Of a stretch of 64,000 nucleotides of DNA, positions 36,501 to 48,322 are shown in pieces. This stretch comes from Tipula vernalis (taxonomy: Eukaryota; Arthropoda; Insecta; Diptera; Tipulidae): the NCBI GenBank assembly GCA_958295665.1, contig OY282558.1, forward strand, positions 352,637,034-352,701,033, read 5' to 3'. The notes beneath the pieces were generated by a model that searched no databases, had not been told where the DNA came from, and was given only the letters and a program-made list of their open reading frames with translations. The stretch's first letter is position 1, and each line of letters starts with the position of its first letter. A program made the translations under genes and the position numbers.

Positions 36501-39500
36501 ACAAGGACGTTGTTCTCTATTATACCAAATAGCAAAAATCTCAGAGATTGGCTCATATAGTGACTATATAGGTTGTAAAGGGCATACATTGCAGAACTGA
36601 AATCACTCAGTGCCATTTTGATATGAGCCGTAGGGCTCTTGCAAAAAAATTTTGAAAGTTAATAAATCGACGAATTTCGTTTGGAATAAGGACGTTGTTC
36701 TCTATTATACCAAATAGCAAAAATTTAAGAGATTGGCTCATATAGTGACTATATAGGTTGTAAAGGGCATATATTGCGGAATTTAAATCACTCAGTGCCA
36801 TTTTGATATGAGCCGTATGGCTCTTGCAAAAAAATTTTGAAGTTAATAAATCGACGAATTTCGTTTGGAATAAGGACGTTGTTCTCTATTATACCAAATA
36901 GCAAAAATCTCAGAGATTGGCTCATATAGTGACTATATAGGTTGTAAAGGGCATATGTTGCGGAATTTAAATCACTCAGTGCCATTTTGATATGAGCCGT
37001 AGGGCTCTTGCAAAAAAAATTTGAAGTTAATAAATCGACGAATTTCGTTTGGAATAAGGACGTTGTTCTCTATTATACCAAATAGCAAAAATCTCAGAGA
37101 TTGGCTCATATAGTGACTATATAGGTTGTAAAGGGCATATATTGCGGAGTTTAAATCACTCAAGGCCATTTTGATATGAGCCGTAGGGCTCTTGCAAAAA
37201 AATTTTGAATGTTGTTAATAAATCGACGAATTTCGTTTGGAATAAGGACGTTGTTCTCTATTATACCAAATAGCAAAAATCTCAGAGATTGGCTCATATA
37301 GTGACTATATAGGTTGTAAAGGGCATACATTGCGGAATTGAAATCACTCAGTGCGATTTTGATATGAGCCGTATAGCTCTTGCAAAAAAATTTTGAAAGT
37401 TGTTAATAAATCGACGAATTTCGTTTGAAACAAGTACCTACGTTGTTCTCTTTTATACCAAATAGCAAAAATCACAGAGATTGGCTCATATAGTGACTAT
37501 ATAGGTTGTAAAGGGCATACATTGCAGAATTGAAATCACTCAGTGCCATTTTGATATGAGCCGTATGGCTCTTGCAAAAAAATGTTGAAGTTAATAAATC
37601 GACGAATTTCGTTTGGAATAAGGACGTTGTTCTCTATTATACCAAATAGCAAAAATCTCAGAGATTGGCTCATATAGTGACTATATAGGTTGTAAAGGGA
37701 AAACATTGCGGAATTGAAATCACTCAGTGCCATTTTGATATGAGCCGTATGGCTCTTGCAAAAAAATTTTGAAGTTAATAAATCGACGAATTTCGTTTGG
37801 AATAAGGACGTTGTTCTCTATTATACCAAATAGCAAAAATCTCAGAGATTGGCTCATATAGTGACTATATAGGTTGTAAAGGGCATACATTGCAGAATTG
37901 AAATCACTCAGTGCCATTTTGATACGAGCCGTAGGGCTCTTGCAAAAAAATTTTGAAAGTTAATAAATCGACGAATTTCGTTTGGAATAAGGACGTTGTT
38001 CTCTATTATACCAAATAGCAAAAATCTCAGAGATTGGCTCATATAGTGACTATAAAGGTTGTAAAGGGCATACATTGCGGAGTTTAAATCACTCAGTGCC
38101 ATTTTGAATGTTGTTAATAAATGGACGAATTTCGTTTGGAACAAGGACGTTGTTCTCTATTATACCAAATAGCAAAAATCTCAGAGATTGGCTCATATAG
38201 TGACTATATAGGTTGTAAACTGCATACATTACGGAGTTTAAATCACTCAATGCCATTTTATTATGAACCGTAGGGCTCTTGCAAAAAAATTTTGAATGTT
38301 GTTAATAAATCGACGAATTTCGTTTGGAATAAGGACGTTGTTCTCTATTATACCAAATAGCAAAAATCTCAGAGATTGGCTCATATAGTGACTATATAGG
38401 TTGTAAAGGGCATATATTGCGGAGTTTAAATCACTCAATGCCATTTTGATATAAGCCGTAGGGCTCTTGCAAAAAAATTTTGAATTTAATAAATCGACGA
38501 ATTTCGTTTGGAATAAGGACGTTGTTCTCTATTATACCAAATAGCAAAAATCTCAGAGATTGGCTCATATAGTGACTATATAGGTTGTAAAGAGCATATA
38601 TTGCGGAGTTTAAATCACTCAATGCCATTTTGATATGAGCCGTAGGGCTCTTGCAAAAAAATTTTGAATGTTGTTAATAAATCGACGAATTTCGTTTGGA
38701 ATAAGGACGTTGTTCTCTATTATACCAAATAGCAAAAATCTCAGAGATTGGCTCATATAGTGACTATAAAGGTTGTAAAGGGAAAACATTGCGGAATTGA
38801 AATCACTCAGTGCCATTTTGATATGAGCCGTAGGGCTCTTGCAAAAAAATTTTGAAAGTTAATAAATCGCCGAATTTCGTTTGGAATAAGGACGTTGTTC
38901 TCTATTATACCAAATAGCAAAAATCTCAGAGATTGGCTCATATAGTGACTATATAGGTTGTGAAGGGCATACATTGCGGAATTGAAATCACTCAGTGCCA
39001 TTTTGATATGAGCCGTAGGGCTCTTGCAAAAAAAATTTGAAGTTAATAAATCGCAGAATTTCGGTTTGAACAAGTCCGTTGTTCTTTATTTGGTATAATA
39101 GAGAACAACGTCCTTATTCCAAACGAAATTCGTCGATTTATTAACAACATTCAAAATTTTTTTGCAAGAGCTATACGGCTCATATCAAAATGGCATTCAG
39201 CGATTTAAATTCCACAATGTATGCGCTTTACAACCTATATAGTCACTATATTAGCCAATCTCTGAGATTTTTGCTATTTGGTATAATAGAGAACAACGTC
39301 CTTGTTCCAAACGAAATTCGTCCATTTATTAACAACATTCAAATTTTTTTTGCAAGAGCTCTACGGCTCATATCAAGATCGCACTGAGTGGTTTAAATTT
39401 CGCAATGTATGCCCTTTACAACCAATATAGTCACTATATTAGCCAATCTCTGAGATTTATGCTATTTGGTATAATAGAGAACAACGTCCTTGTTCCAAAC

Positions 39501-39735
39501 GAAATTCGTCGATTTATTAATATTCAAAATTTTTTTGCAAGAGCCATACGGCTCATATCAAAATGGCACTGAGTGATTTAAATTCCGCAATGTATGCCCT
39601 TTACAACCTATATAGTCACTATATGAGCCAATCTCTGAGATTTATGCTATTTGGTATAATAGAGAATAACGTCCTTATTCCAAACGAAATTCGTCGATTT
39701 ATTAACAACTTTCAAAATTTTTTTGCAAAGGCCCT
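33540..39735. repeat. Foldback-like satellite array, ~184/188-bp units
   Basis: About 30 direct units (33540 to ~39091) are followed by about 3.5 units in the opposite orientation (~39092-39735). Units share GACGAATTTCGTTTGGAA, AAGGACGTTGTTCTCTATTA, ATACCAAATAGCAAAAAT, CTATATAGGTTGTAAAGGGC and GGCTCTTGCAAAAAAATTTT. Main lengths are 184 and 188; three shortened units of ~150 bp lack the GATATGAGCCGTA...TTGCAAAA segment (near 34450, 35715 and 38100). The arms meet head to head with a ~16-bp spacer (GTTGTTCT / AGAACAAC stem near 39080-39111). Both outer ends stop at the same unit position, just before CTCTTGCAAAAAAAT / CCTTTGCAAAAAAAT. Confidence 0.95.
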
Positions 39736-39979
39736 ATGGGGCTTAATTCGTTGAATTGTTGAAAAGAAAATTAGAAATGATTGTTAGAAATTATTTGAGG
39801 CCTATTTTATTTGAATAACGTTATTTTTGTTAAATACACTGTTAAAGGATGTACACCCGCATAAATATATGTCCAAAAACTTAATTTTTCTAAAATCTTA
39901 ATTTTGTCCAAAAACTTCACAGTACACTCGCTTAAATTTTTGTCCCAAAAAAAAAGTGTCCAAAAACTTCACACCGGTG
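39736..39979. repeat. Short flank with GTCCAAAAACTT repeats
   Basis: GTCCAAAAACTT occurs three times (about 39870, 39906 and 39957) in 100 bp, between the array and the resumed integrase sequence. Origin unknown. Confidence 0.5.
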
Positions 39980-40605
39980 ACCGTCACCCCAATAAACCGC
40001 AACTCCAGGAAACATCAATCCCAACGTATCCTGCAGAAATTCTACACATCGACCTGCTCGACATGAAAGGCGAGTAGTTTATAACATGCATTGATAAATT
40101 TTCGAAATTCGTCAAACTATTCCACGTCAAGGACAGAACATCAGTACACAAGAGAGACAAAATTATTAAAATCCTGCATTATTTCACAACACCCAGAATA
40201 ATGGTTATCGACAACGAAGCAAGCTTTATCAGCCCTATCATTGCGGATTACCTAAGAACACTAGGGATTAAAATTTACTTAACCGCTACACAAAAAAGCG
40301 AAGTAAACGGAACAGTGGAAAGGGTTCACTCCACCATAATCGAATAATCCGAAGAATTGGTCAATATAGCGGTTGATAAGTACAACAACTCAATACATTC
40401 TGTTACTGGAAGAAAGCCTAGTGACATATTTTTTGGACGGACACAACGGGTCAATTATCAAAATTTATTAAACTTCAAGGAAACAGTAAATGAAAATGTA
40501 ATACAAAGGATAAGAAATCAGAGGCTTAAATTACAACGAGAGAACTTGAAAAAAAAACGTGCCAAGAACATACGAAGTTGGAGAACCAATATACACAGCT
40601 GTTAA
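39980..40605 (+). pseudogene. Integrase core of the errantivirus-like element
   Basis: Catalytic D,D,E motifs are readable in sequence: ILHIDLLDMKG (first D), MVIDNEASFISP (second D) and SEVNGTVERVHSTIIE (E). Then VDKYNNSIHSVTGRKPSDIF, the usual integrase continuation, to a frame end at 40603. Stops at about 40077 (after MKGE) and 40346 interrupt it. The N-terminal HHCC finger is absent because the array took its place. Confidence 0.85.
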
Positions 40606-40784
40606 ACAAATTCAGGAAAAAACTAAACCTACATTTCGAAAAGAAATCGTGGCGAACGATGACAGAGTCACCGTGACCACACTCTCGGGAAAAAGAATTC
40701 ATAAAACTCATATGAGAAAGTCACCAACTTAAATCACTTTACGTATATCTTTCCAGCTCATGTCTATGGACAATAACGACATCT
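40606..40784 (+). other. Integrase tail to env spacer
   Basis: A frame-shifted C-terminal integrase segment is readable (VKQIQEKTKPTF, VTVTTLSGKRIHKTH), ending about 40730. There is no separate gene. Confidence 0.5.
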
Positions 40785-42125
40785 TTGAGGATACACAAGT
40801 ATGACACTCCAATAGTGTCTGTAAAACAAGGAAATGGAAATATAATAAGCGGAGACTTTAAGATCTTACATCAGATTGACCTGCAGAATTATGTGGAAAT
40901 ATTGGGAAATATCAAATCGGAATTAAAAGGTATCGATTCAACAAACATCATGAAATCCCAACTAACATACATGAAACAGAAAAACTACTGGAAGAACTTC
41001 AAGATTAACCTTCGAGGGCGAAACGAGCAATCAACTGGATTGGCTCTGCTTGGAAGTGGATCGCCGGCTCTCCAGATGCAACTGATTGGGACGAGATCCT
41101 CAAAAGTCAGGATCGGATCATTGAGAACAACAACGAGCAGTGACCATAAAAACGAGATTTTTCAACAAATGATGTTCAACTGCCTACAAATAGTTAAAGA
41201 AGAAGTAAAAGAAATTGTAAGAGCTACGCAATTTGCTAAAGATGGGATAATCAATTCCAACTTATTAGCAATAGACGAAATTGCACGTCTAAGTAGTGAC
41301 AGAAATTGAAACCTTACCCTACGCTAACGAAATCGAAGCCATCGAATATGCCGAACCTGCAATTATCATCAAAAACTCAACGATTTTATACGTCATATCA
41401 ATCCCAAAAAACAGCAAAGAAGAATTCCATCACATCAAAATAAATTCTACAATAAAAAATAACAAACAAATTCATTTGGAATACAACGAAATCCTTATAA
41501 AATACAAAACATATATGGGATTATTGACAAATGCCAAACCAGGAGTGAAACCATTAATTGTGACCTCGGCCAACTAAAAGAATTAAAAGAAAACCATTGT
41601 ATTACCCAACTACTGAAGGGATTGGATGCTGGGTGTGAATTTACATTTAATGAAAAGGAATTAATAGAACCCATAACTGACAACAGTATCTTCCTAAAGA
41701 ACTTTCATGGCGCAATAACATACAACAATTCAGTCAAACATCTAGAAGGCAAGTATTTGGTTCAATACCAAAACGAAGCAGTGGGGATAAAAGGATGGAT
41801 TACTCCCTTCACCAACAAAGAAATGAGAACATCTCAAATGGTACCACCAGTATTGGAAACAAATATTACAGAACAAGGGATGAAACTTAATCTGGAATAC
41901 CTAGATGACCTACATGTAAGCAACATAAGGAAACTCCAGAAGTTGTCAACATACCATCAAATAAATAATGTCACAGACACTATCATCATAATTACCATAG
42001 TTATAGTAATTAAAGGATTTGTAATCAACATTCAAGAACAACGAAGTGACCAATCGACAACCTGTACCGCTTGTGATACAACCAGTCCAGCTGAATTTTT
42101 TAATCCACGGGACGAGGATTTTTAG
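40785..42125 (+). pseudogene. env: Errantivirus env-like remnant
   Basis: Position after integrase and before the polypurine tract, plus content, identify an envelope-type gene of the insect errantivirus class; in active relatives this is a membrane glycoprotein. It is split into three frames (40785-41309, 41296-41577, 41622-42125), so no continuous protein is made. Visible features are a region rich in Lys/Asn, a Cys-containing ectodomain segment (CEFTFNEKELIEPI near 41634), and a hydrophobic Ile/Val-rich stretch near 41980-42025 that looks like the transmembrane segment, followed by a short tail. The amino end and signal peptide are not clear. Confidence 0.7.
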
Positions 42126-42135
42126 TGGGGGGAAG

Positions 42136-42487
42136 AGTTAAGACAACATAATGACCATCGTCATCAATATTTAACATCAGTCAACATGTATAGTAAAATC
42201 GCAATTTTCCATAAATAATATAATTTCTGTAATTTTCCATAAAACTTCTATAATCAGCATTTTCGCAATATATGTAGAACTTTTTGAAATTGAAAAATTG
42301 TAAAAATATAATTGGTTTTAAGAAAGATTTAGAATAAAACGGACATAGTCCAAATAAAAAACATTTTTTTTAAAGATTAATGAATTATTAATCTTAACTT
42401 ATACATATAAATCTTACTTTGCTTAATATTTTAGATACCACGTCTACATTTTATCGACTGTCTCTATTTTATTTATAAGTAATAACT
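42136..42487 (+). mobile_element. Candidate 3' LTR of the errantivirus-like element
   Basis: Starts AGTTAAGACAAC directly after a G-rich polypurine tract, and a possible end is AATAACT near 42487. An AATAAA-like signal is at about 42331. The right edge is uncertain because no second LTR copy exists in the window for comparison. Confidence 0.5.
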
Positions 42488-42714
42488 AAAATGATTGTAC
42501 TTCCTAATTTGTAGATTAATGAAATAAATTGAGAATTAAGATAAGTAACCAAATCATTTTTTTTGAAGAGAATTCAAAACAGAGACCTCTTCGAGATAAT
42601 CGCAAAACCCCCTAAAATTAGAGACTTATTTCACATTCATCTTCATTTTTTGTAAACAATTTACATGCTGGCAATTTGCTATTGGAAAAAATTGGGCTCA
42701 CTGTTTATAGTAAA
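42488..42714. other. Short gene-free gap
   Basis: AT-rich sequence between the LTR candidate and the 3' end of the Helitron; nothing recognised. Confidence 0.4.
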
Positions 42715-42891
42715 CTAGCAGCCTGCGGCAGCTACGCGTGCCGAATCTACAGTGATTAAGCAACCGCTTGCTTTAGGTTTTGCTTGGTTTAGTAACAAAA
42801 ACTCGATATTCAATAGTGAATAAATAATTAAAATTTATTTCATTTACATAACATAATTTTTTATTTAAAGTACTTCTGAATAAGTTATATT

Positions 42892-44779
42892 TTAGGTTTT
42901 ATTGCAGTCGGGTATTAGGATAAATTGGTTATCGAAATTTCCAATTCTTGACAGACCCACATATAATTGAACATGTGAAAAACATTCTAATCGTAAGTTT
43001 ACCCCTATATACTTAAAGGTTTGACCCTGTGATTTGTTGATTATGATTGCGAAAGAAAGTTTAATTGGAAACTGAAGGAATGCGAGGTATATATGCTAGT
43101 TCTCCAGCTGCTGGTCCTGTGAGAATGATGGCTTCAAGTATGTTATTTCGCATTGCTTTGATCTGCAATCTGGTACCATTACACATGTTGGGCGGATTCA
43201 GGTTGCGCAGCAATATAATTGGAGTTCCACCTTTCAATTTAAGATTATATGGTGGAAAGCCTGCGGGATTAAGACTGTTCAAGAATTCTTGTGGATAATT
43301 CACTACATCTTTCGTATGAATGATAGTGTCGATAGATTTGTATTCTCGAGTTTCTCCGTTGAATTTGTTTAAAATGATGTGGTTTATTTCCCCTGCAGAT
43401 GAGTTACGTGGCGACACGATTGCTCTTTCGCATAGCCAATGATATGGTTTCTGCCAAATATTTTCAAGCAAGTAGAAGTACTTGCCGGGAGAGTTCGGCA
43501 CTACCTCCGCCAAGTTGCGCTCTCATATTTGTTCTCAAACTCAATTTCTCTACGAAATTCCAGACAGATGATGATTTCAAATATGCTTTTATAATATGCG
43601 CCCGAGTTCCTTTTGGTATAACTGGTAGAGTCTGGCGCAAATCCCCAGAAAAAACAAACGTCACGCCGCCCATTAGTTTCCTGTTTGATTTAATATCTTT
43701 CAGGGTTCGGTCGATGGCTTCAATGTGTGCTCGATGACTCATCGTACACTCATCCCACACTATAAACTTATTTTCTTGTAATATTTTTCCGAGAGGACCA
43801 TTTTTTCTGATATAGCAGACGGATTCTTGTTGAAGAGAAACGTTTAGAGGTAGTTTAAATGTGGAATGTACTATTCTACCACCGCTGAATAGTGTGGCGA
43901 TAATACCTAACGATGCAAAAGCTAGCGCCATATTACCTACAGATCCACGAAAAATATTTTACCACGGTTGTTGTTAATGCTATCGATGATTTTATCAAAA
44001 GCTCGTTGTTGATCAGATTCCAATTTAGGAACATTTTCTTGTACGTAATTTCGCAACATAGTCGTATCATATGAACGCCTTAAATTACCTTCATAGAGAA
44101 AACTGGCATTTTGCTTGGAACGGATCGATGAAGGCAAGCCTAAGTCAACTAAATATTTCTCACTCATACTGTAAACCTTGTCTTCTATTTCAACGAGGCA
44201 TTGTTTAAAGATATCTCCGGAAAATGGTATAGTGTTATCATTGCATCGTATCCGATCTGTGTGAAGAATGTCATCACATACATTTTTTTGGAATGTTTCT
44301 CACAATACATTGGGTTGGGTTGGTTGACAGAAAATCAAGATTATTGCGAACAATTCTCTTAACTTGTATGACGACTGAAAGACTACCGAGAGTCGGATCC
44401 TTTTTAATACCAGGATGTCCTTCTACGTTTCTACCACGCTTTTTTCTGGAAAATATATTCTTGTTCCATATGAAGTAACCTGGAACCTCGTGATATAATA
44501 ACACAGGTTAAAAAAGCCAATAAGCGTAGATTTTGGTGGAGTTTGCACGATTTGGTGTATGTTGTCCTCCGTAAAATACACACGTTGACCATTTTCTAAA
44601 TGTACAGCTAAATGAATGACAGCGGGATATCGTTCATGGATGAGCAACTCATATATTCGCCATATTATTATATATCTCATCTTTGTCATTTTGGATGCAG
44701 AACGTAGCTTGATCCGAACCCTTATTAATGAAATTGCATATATATTTGAATGCCTGCACGGAGTGGCAGTATTCAACAT
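42892..44779 (-). pseudogene. Helitron PIF1-type helicase domain, broken
   Basis: 5'-3' DNA helicase part of the RepHel protein. Visible pieces are HERYPAVIHLAVHLENGQRV; the domain start LESDQQRAFDKIIDS with Walker A damaged (GKIFFVDL); ALAFASLGIIATLFSGGRI; Walker B-like FIVWDECTMSHRAHIEAID; GDLRQTLPVIPKGTR; LRTNMRA; then [16 protein letters not shown] and YVGLSRIGN (motif VI), stopping at 42892. Frameshifts occur near 43935, 43500 and 43065. Confidence 0.85.
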
Positions 44780-46408
44780 TTATATGAGCACTGAAGCATC
44801 ATAGCAATATTGGGCAATGCGGAACAACCCATCTGTTGTCTACTGTCACTGTTTTTCCATGTACTCTAAGTGTGGTAGTTTGCCCTCCATCTTGAGGAGC
44901 CCTTCAAATGTACGTGGGATAGCCATCATCACCAGTTTGTGTTTCGGGAATAAATTGTCGTGGATATCTCTTCGAACACTTGCCATTTATCATGCATTCT
45001 GAGGCTCGGTTCTTCTCGCCGCAAGGTCCATGTAACATGTTTTTGCACACTATCTCATATAAAAGAGGGTCACGTTCCCTGTCAGGGAGCTCAGCATAAA
45101 TTATATTATCAATTTCGTCCGGCTTAATTTTTGGCTGCAACCATAAAAGTATATGGGAGTGGGGCTAACCCCGCTTTTGCCATTCTATACTCAAGATGTA
45201 ACATTTTACCGTACCAAATATTTCATTTTTGGTAAATAGATGTATGAGCTTTTTTAATTTGAGGTTGAAAACTCTTGAAATTACATCGTGTCTATCGCAA
45301 GGTTTTTGATCTGGAAATAGTTCATTTTTTATTTCCAGCCAATCGGGATTACACGTGAATGTCACGTATAAAATTTAATCTCTCAGAGATCATTTTCGCC
45401 ATCATGTCGACACAATACTGGTTAAACAAATTCTTGAACAAATGTATTTGATTAATATTATTTGCTCAAACCATGAGTCTGTAAGAATAATATTGCATGC
45501 AAGAGACCGTTTTGGTTTGCGCTCGATTTGGATTATCTTGTTGCGTTATGGTTAGGTAGTAGCCGTCTTCTCCTCTAATAAACATAAGGGGGTACTGGAG
45601 CGGATCGTAGGAGCGATGCAGCTCAGAGACACGTTTTAACTGCCCGTCTCGGCAGTGCAGGACGATGTCTCTTGTTCCCTTATCCTCGTCTACCAGAAGT
45701 ACAGCCACTTCGTTTGTAGTAGGAACATTAAATCTCTGTGTTGGTTCGCTGGTGCTCGGCCAGCATGAATCACTAACTGAAAATTATCTGTTCCTCCTCT
45801 GGATCTATTATCAAGATTATATTTAAAACTTTGAGAAGTGATAATTGATCAGATAATGATCAGCGTCCGAAACAAAATAAATTTGTAGGAACTGAGGATT
45901 GTTATCAATAGTTGTGAGCAAACTTCTAATGTAATGGTAGGTAGATCTGTCCTTGAACTTTAAAAGTGGGCATGAAACTACCTTCTCTTACTTCTTTAGC
46001 ACCAAAGGAAGTCATTAGGAACAGAGTATTATACCTTCTTGTGTTGTCGAGAAAATGTCTGGAAAGTGGATGTAATCCCAGAATTAGACTCCTGATTGGT
46101 TTTGGCGGTTCCTCGAGTTCTGGAAGTACCACTTTGCCCCCAGCACAACAAAGTCCAGGTGCCTCCTTAACCCATTTTTTTGCATGGCAATAGTTACAAA
46201 TTGTATCCACCTTACCAATTAGTACATCATTATTATGTACATAATCCATTTCCAGTTGGTATGATAACGCAAACCTGAATCCAAACACATTTTGATACGG
46301 CGCTCTATTCCGAGCAGAACGTTGATACTGATCTTCTAGTCGTTCTGTTCTTTGAGGAGTCGATTCGCATTGTCTATTGATAGTAGATTGAGTTTGATTT
46401 ATCTGCAA
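44780..46408 (-). pseudogene. Helitron N-terminal and HUH Rep domain, broken
   Basis: Rolling-circle replication initiator part. The first frame (46408-45926) has a Cys-pair finger (CNYCHAKKWVKEAPGLCCAG) and MTSFGAKEVREGSFMPTFKV. The next (45708-45466) has DIVLHCRDGQLKRVSELHRS and SYRLMV. A deletion near 45370 joins YCVDMMAKMISERLNF directly to FTCNPDW, removing about 70 residues. The HUH segment is split by a shift at about 45165 (SIEWQKRG / LPHSHILLWL). Near 44715 the tyrosine motif reads KYICNFINKGSD; the second tyrosine of the usual Y-x3-Y pattern is Phe here. Confidence 0.82.
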
Positions 46409-46632
46409 ACGTTATTCTCTCTCTACGCTACTTTCTCGAACACGACTAAATGAGTTTGCTGAACTAATTTGAGATAGACGAATTTCACGCTGTTCTTGAG
46501 TTTCATTGAGTCTGATTGCTTAACTCGCTCCTAAAGAAGCCCGATCAATAGCTTAAAACCATCCCGAAGCTAAAAGGAAGCCAACAGTGAAAATTTGCGC
46601 TCACTTACATACAAACTATCAACTTTATAATA

Positions 46633-46676
46633 TTATATAGATATAGATATAGATATAGATATATAGATATATAGAC
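46633..46676. repeat. Microsatellite at the Helitron 5' end
   Basis: A short run of ATAGAT/ATATAG units. It coincides with the TC-initial terminus of the minus-strand Helitron. Confidence 0.7.
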
Positions 46677-48322
46677 TAGAATAAATTGGTGCTTTCGTAT
46701 ATCGTACATTTTAATTTCGAACGCCACATTTTAATACTGCAGTTGAATTTTCGAAGGCCAATACTGTCAACATTGATAGAACATTTAATGTTTATCTTAT
46801 TTCATATTTGCAACTTTTTATCTGTATTCGCAAATATCCTAACGGCTGTATGTTAACGTCAATAAAAATTATTATATGATTCTCCGAACAATAATTTTCA
46901 GATTTCCCCTTCACGCAGAAATGTTTTTATTGTAAAGAATCCGCCCGGAAATGGTTTATTTCCATAAAGACTAAACATGAAATTAAAATATCCAGAACCG
47001 CACAGTACTAAGCAAATTGTTTTATTCGTTTTGTATCCACAAATGAGTTAAACGTTAAAACCATAGTTAAAACAAAGATAAATAAATTCCATATGGAAAT
47101 AAATAAAAATGAAAACGATTTTTTTGCATGAAGAGAGAAAATTTCAGCTTTTCTTTAATTTTTTTTTTTCTTTTTTGTAAGCCAAAAATCCAATGAATTT
47201 AAATGTTAAGTGAATTGAATTTTTTGTTTTTCCAGTTTTTTATTCGGTTCCTATATTTTGAGGAAAAAGATTTTATTCCATGTATGTACATACATACGTA
47301 TGTTTACATTTTCTTATTTATATAATAGTTATTTTTTATGCATTTTGAATTACGAAGAAAAAAATGTTAATACTATTAAAATAAAATAAAATAAAATTTA
47401 AATAAAAATTTATAATTTGGAACGGAATAATAAATAAAACTATACGATTTGTTATTTATGTAAATATTTTTGTGAAAAATATAAATAATGTACATAAATA
47501 AAAAAAACAAAAAAAAAAAATGCTTAGCGCAAAATGAAAATTAATTTTTTTGTTATAGTTGTAATAGTTTGAAACATAAAAATATATACGGAGTATGGTT
47601 TTAAATACTTGAAAAATTTATGTATGTACGCGCATAAATAATATTTAAAAATATTTTCGAAGCATTTTGACTATACTTGCATGAGTATGTACTTCACCAT
47701 ACCCGAAACTTTCGAATAGGTGGAGCATCGGGGATTACAATTTTTTATTTGAATTTTGTATTATACAGAAAATTGTTAAATTTTTTATTAAACAAAACCA
47801 TCAGCTTTAGGTTAGTGGTTGGTTGTTATTTAAATATTTTGTTATGTCGATCATCAGCTACACTTATGCCGTAACGTAGCAAATTATTTCTCAGAAGAAC
47901 ATTTCCAATTGTGTCGAACAAAAGCAAAATGGACGTTCTCCATTTTCCAATTTTTATTAAACTAAAAAAATTTCTATTTTTTTTAAATTTAATAAGATTT
48001 AGATGGCTTATGGCTTAAATTAGCCTCATTTATGTTCCCTTTGAAATTTTTACAGTTTTGTAGATAATATGTACCAAGATTTTGAAGGAATTGCTTTCAA
48101 ATTTTGGAAAAGGGACGTTTTGCAAATTAGTTTTGGAAAAGATACCTTTTGATAACAATACATTGGAAAAAATCCATTTTGCTTCCAAATTCCAATAATT
48201 TTACTTAATTCTCATATTACTCCTAAACAAAATTTCATATTAAGTTCAAATAAGTTTATTAACGTAACATAAATTAATTCATTATAATTTTTAAAAATAG
48301 GAACATTTCAGTCTTAATAAAC
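46677..48322. other. Gene-free AT-rich stretch
   Basis: No supported gene. Near 48105-48165 TTTTGGAAAAGGGAC and TTTTGGAAAAGATACC repeat one another, and similar GGAAAAGAGACC sequence reappears at 55300-55355 on the far side of the LINE. Confidence 0.45.

Larger units (their letters stand above)
30271..42487 (+). mobile_element. Errantivirus-like Ty3/gypsy element, split by a satellite array
   Basis: Gag, protease/RT/RNase H, integrase and env follow in the order of insect errantiviruses. A polypurine tract (GTGGGGGGAAGAG, 42124-42136) precedes AGTTAAGACAAC, the start style of a gypsy-class LTR (42136 on). No matching 5' LTR is visible upstream of gag. Two later insertions interrupt it: a MITE in the protease-RT interval and a ~6.2-kb foldback-like satellite array between RNase H and integrase. 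All reading frames are broken, so this is an inactive endogenous copy. Confidence 0.85.
42715..46676 (-). mobile_element. Minus-strand Helitron with decayed RepHel gene
   Basis: Read on the minus strand, the 5' end is a TC start followed by a TATATC-rich run (46676 downward). The 3' end at 42715 is CTAG followed by T, preceded by a GC-rich imperfect hairpin (GTAGCTGCCGCAGGCTGC), as expected of a Helitron. The gene in between carries, in order, a Helitron N-terminal region, an HUH Rep domain and a PIF1-type helicase. Size is about 4.0 kb. It is nearly complete but frameshifted. Confidence 0.85.

Noticed and set aside
33540..39735. Regularly spaced repeats resembling a CRISPR array
   Set aside because: The whole 184/188-bp unit is repeated, with no unique spacers, and the context is eukaryotic.
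33497..39754. About 30 small MALSD... proteins as separate genes
   Set aside because: They are the same satellite unit read over and over; frame and start follow the repeat, with no sign of independent genes.
43065..46193. Plus-strand open frames within 43.0-46.2 kb
   Set aside because: They are antisense to clear Helitron coding blocks.
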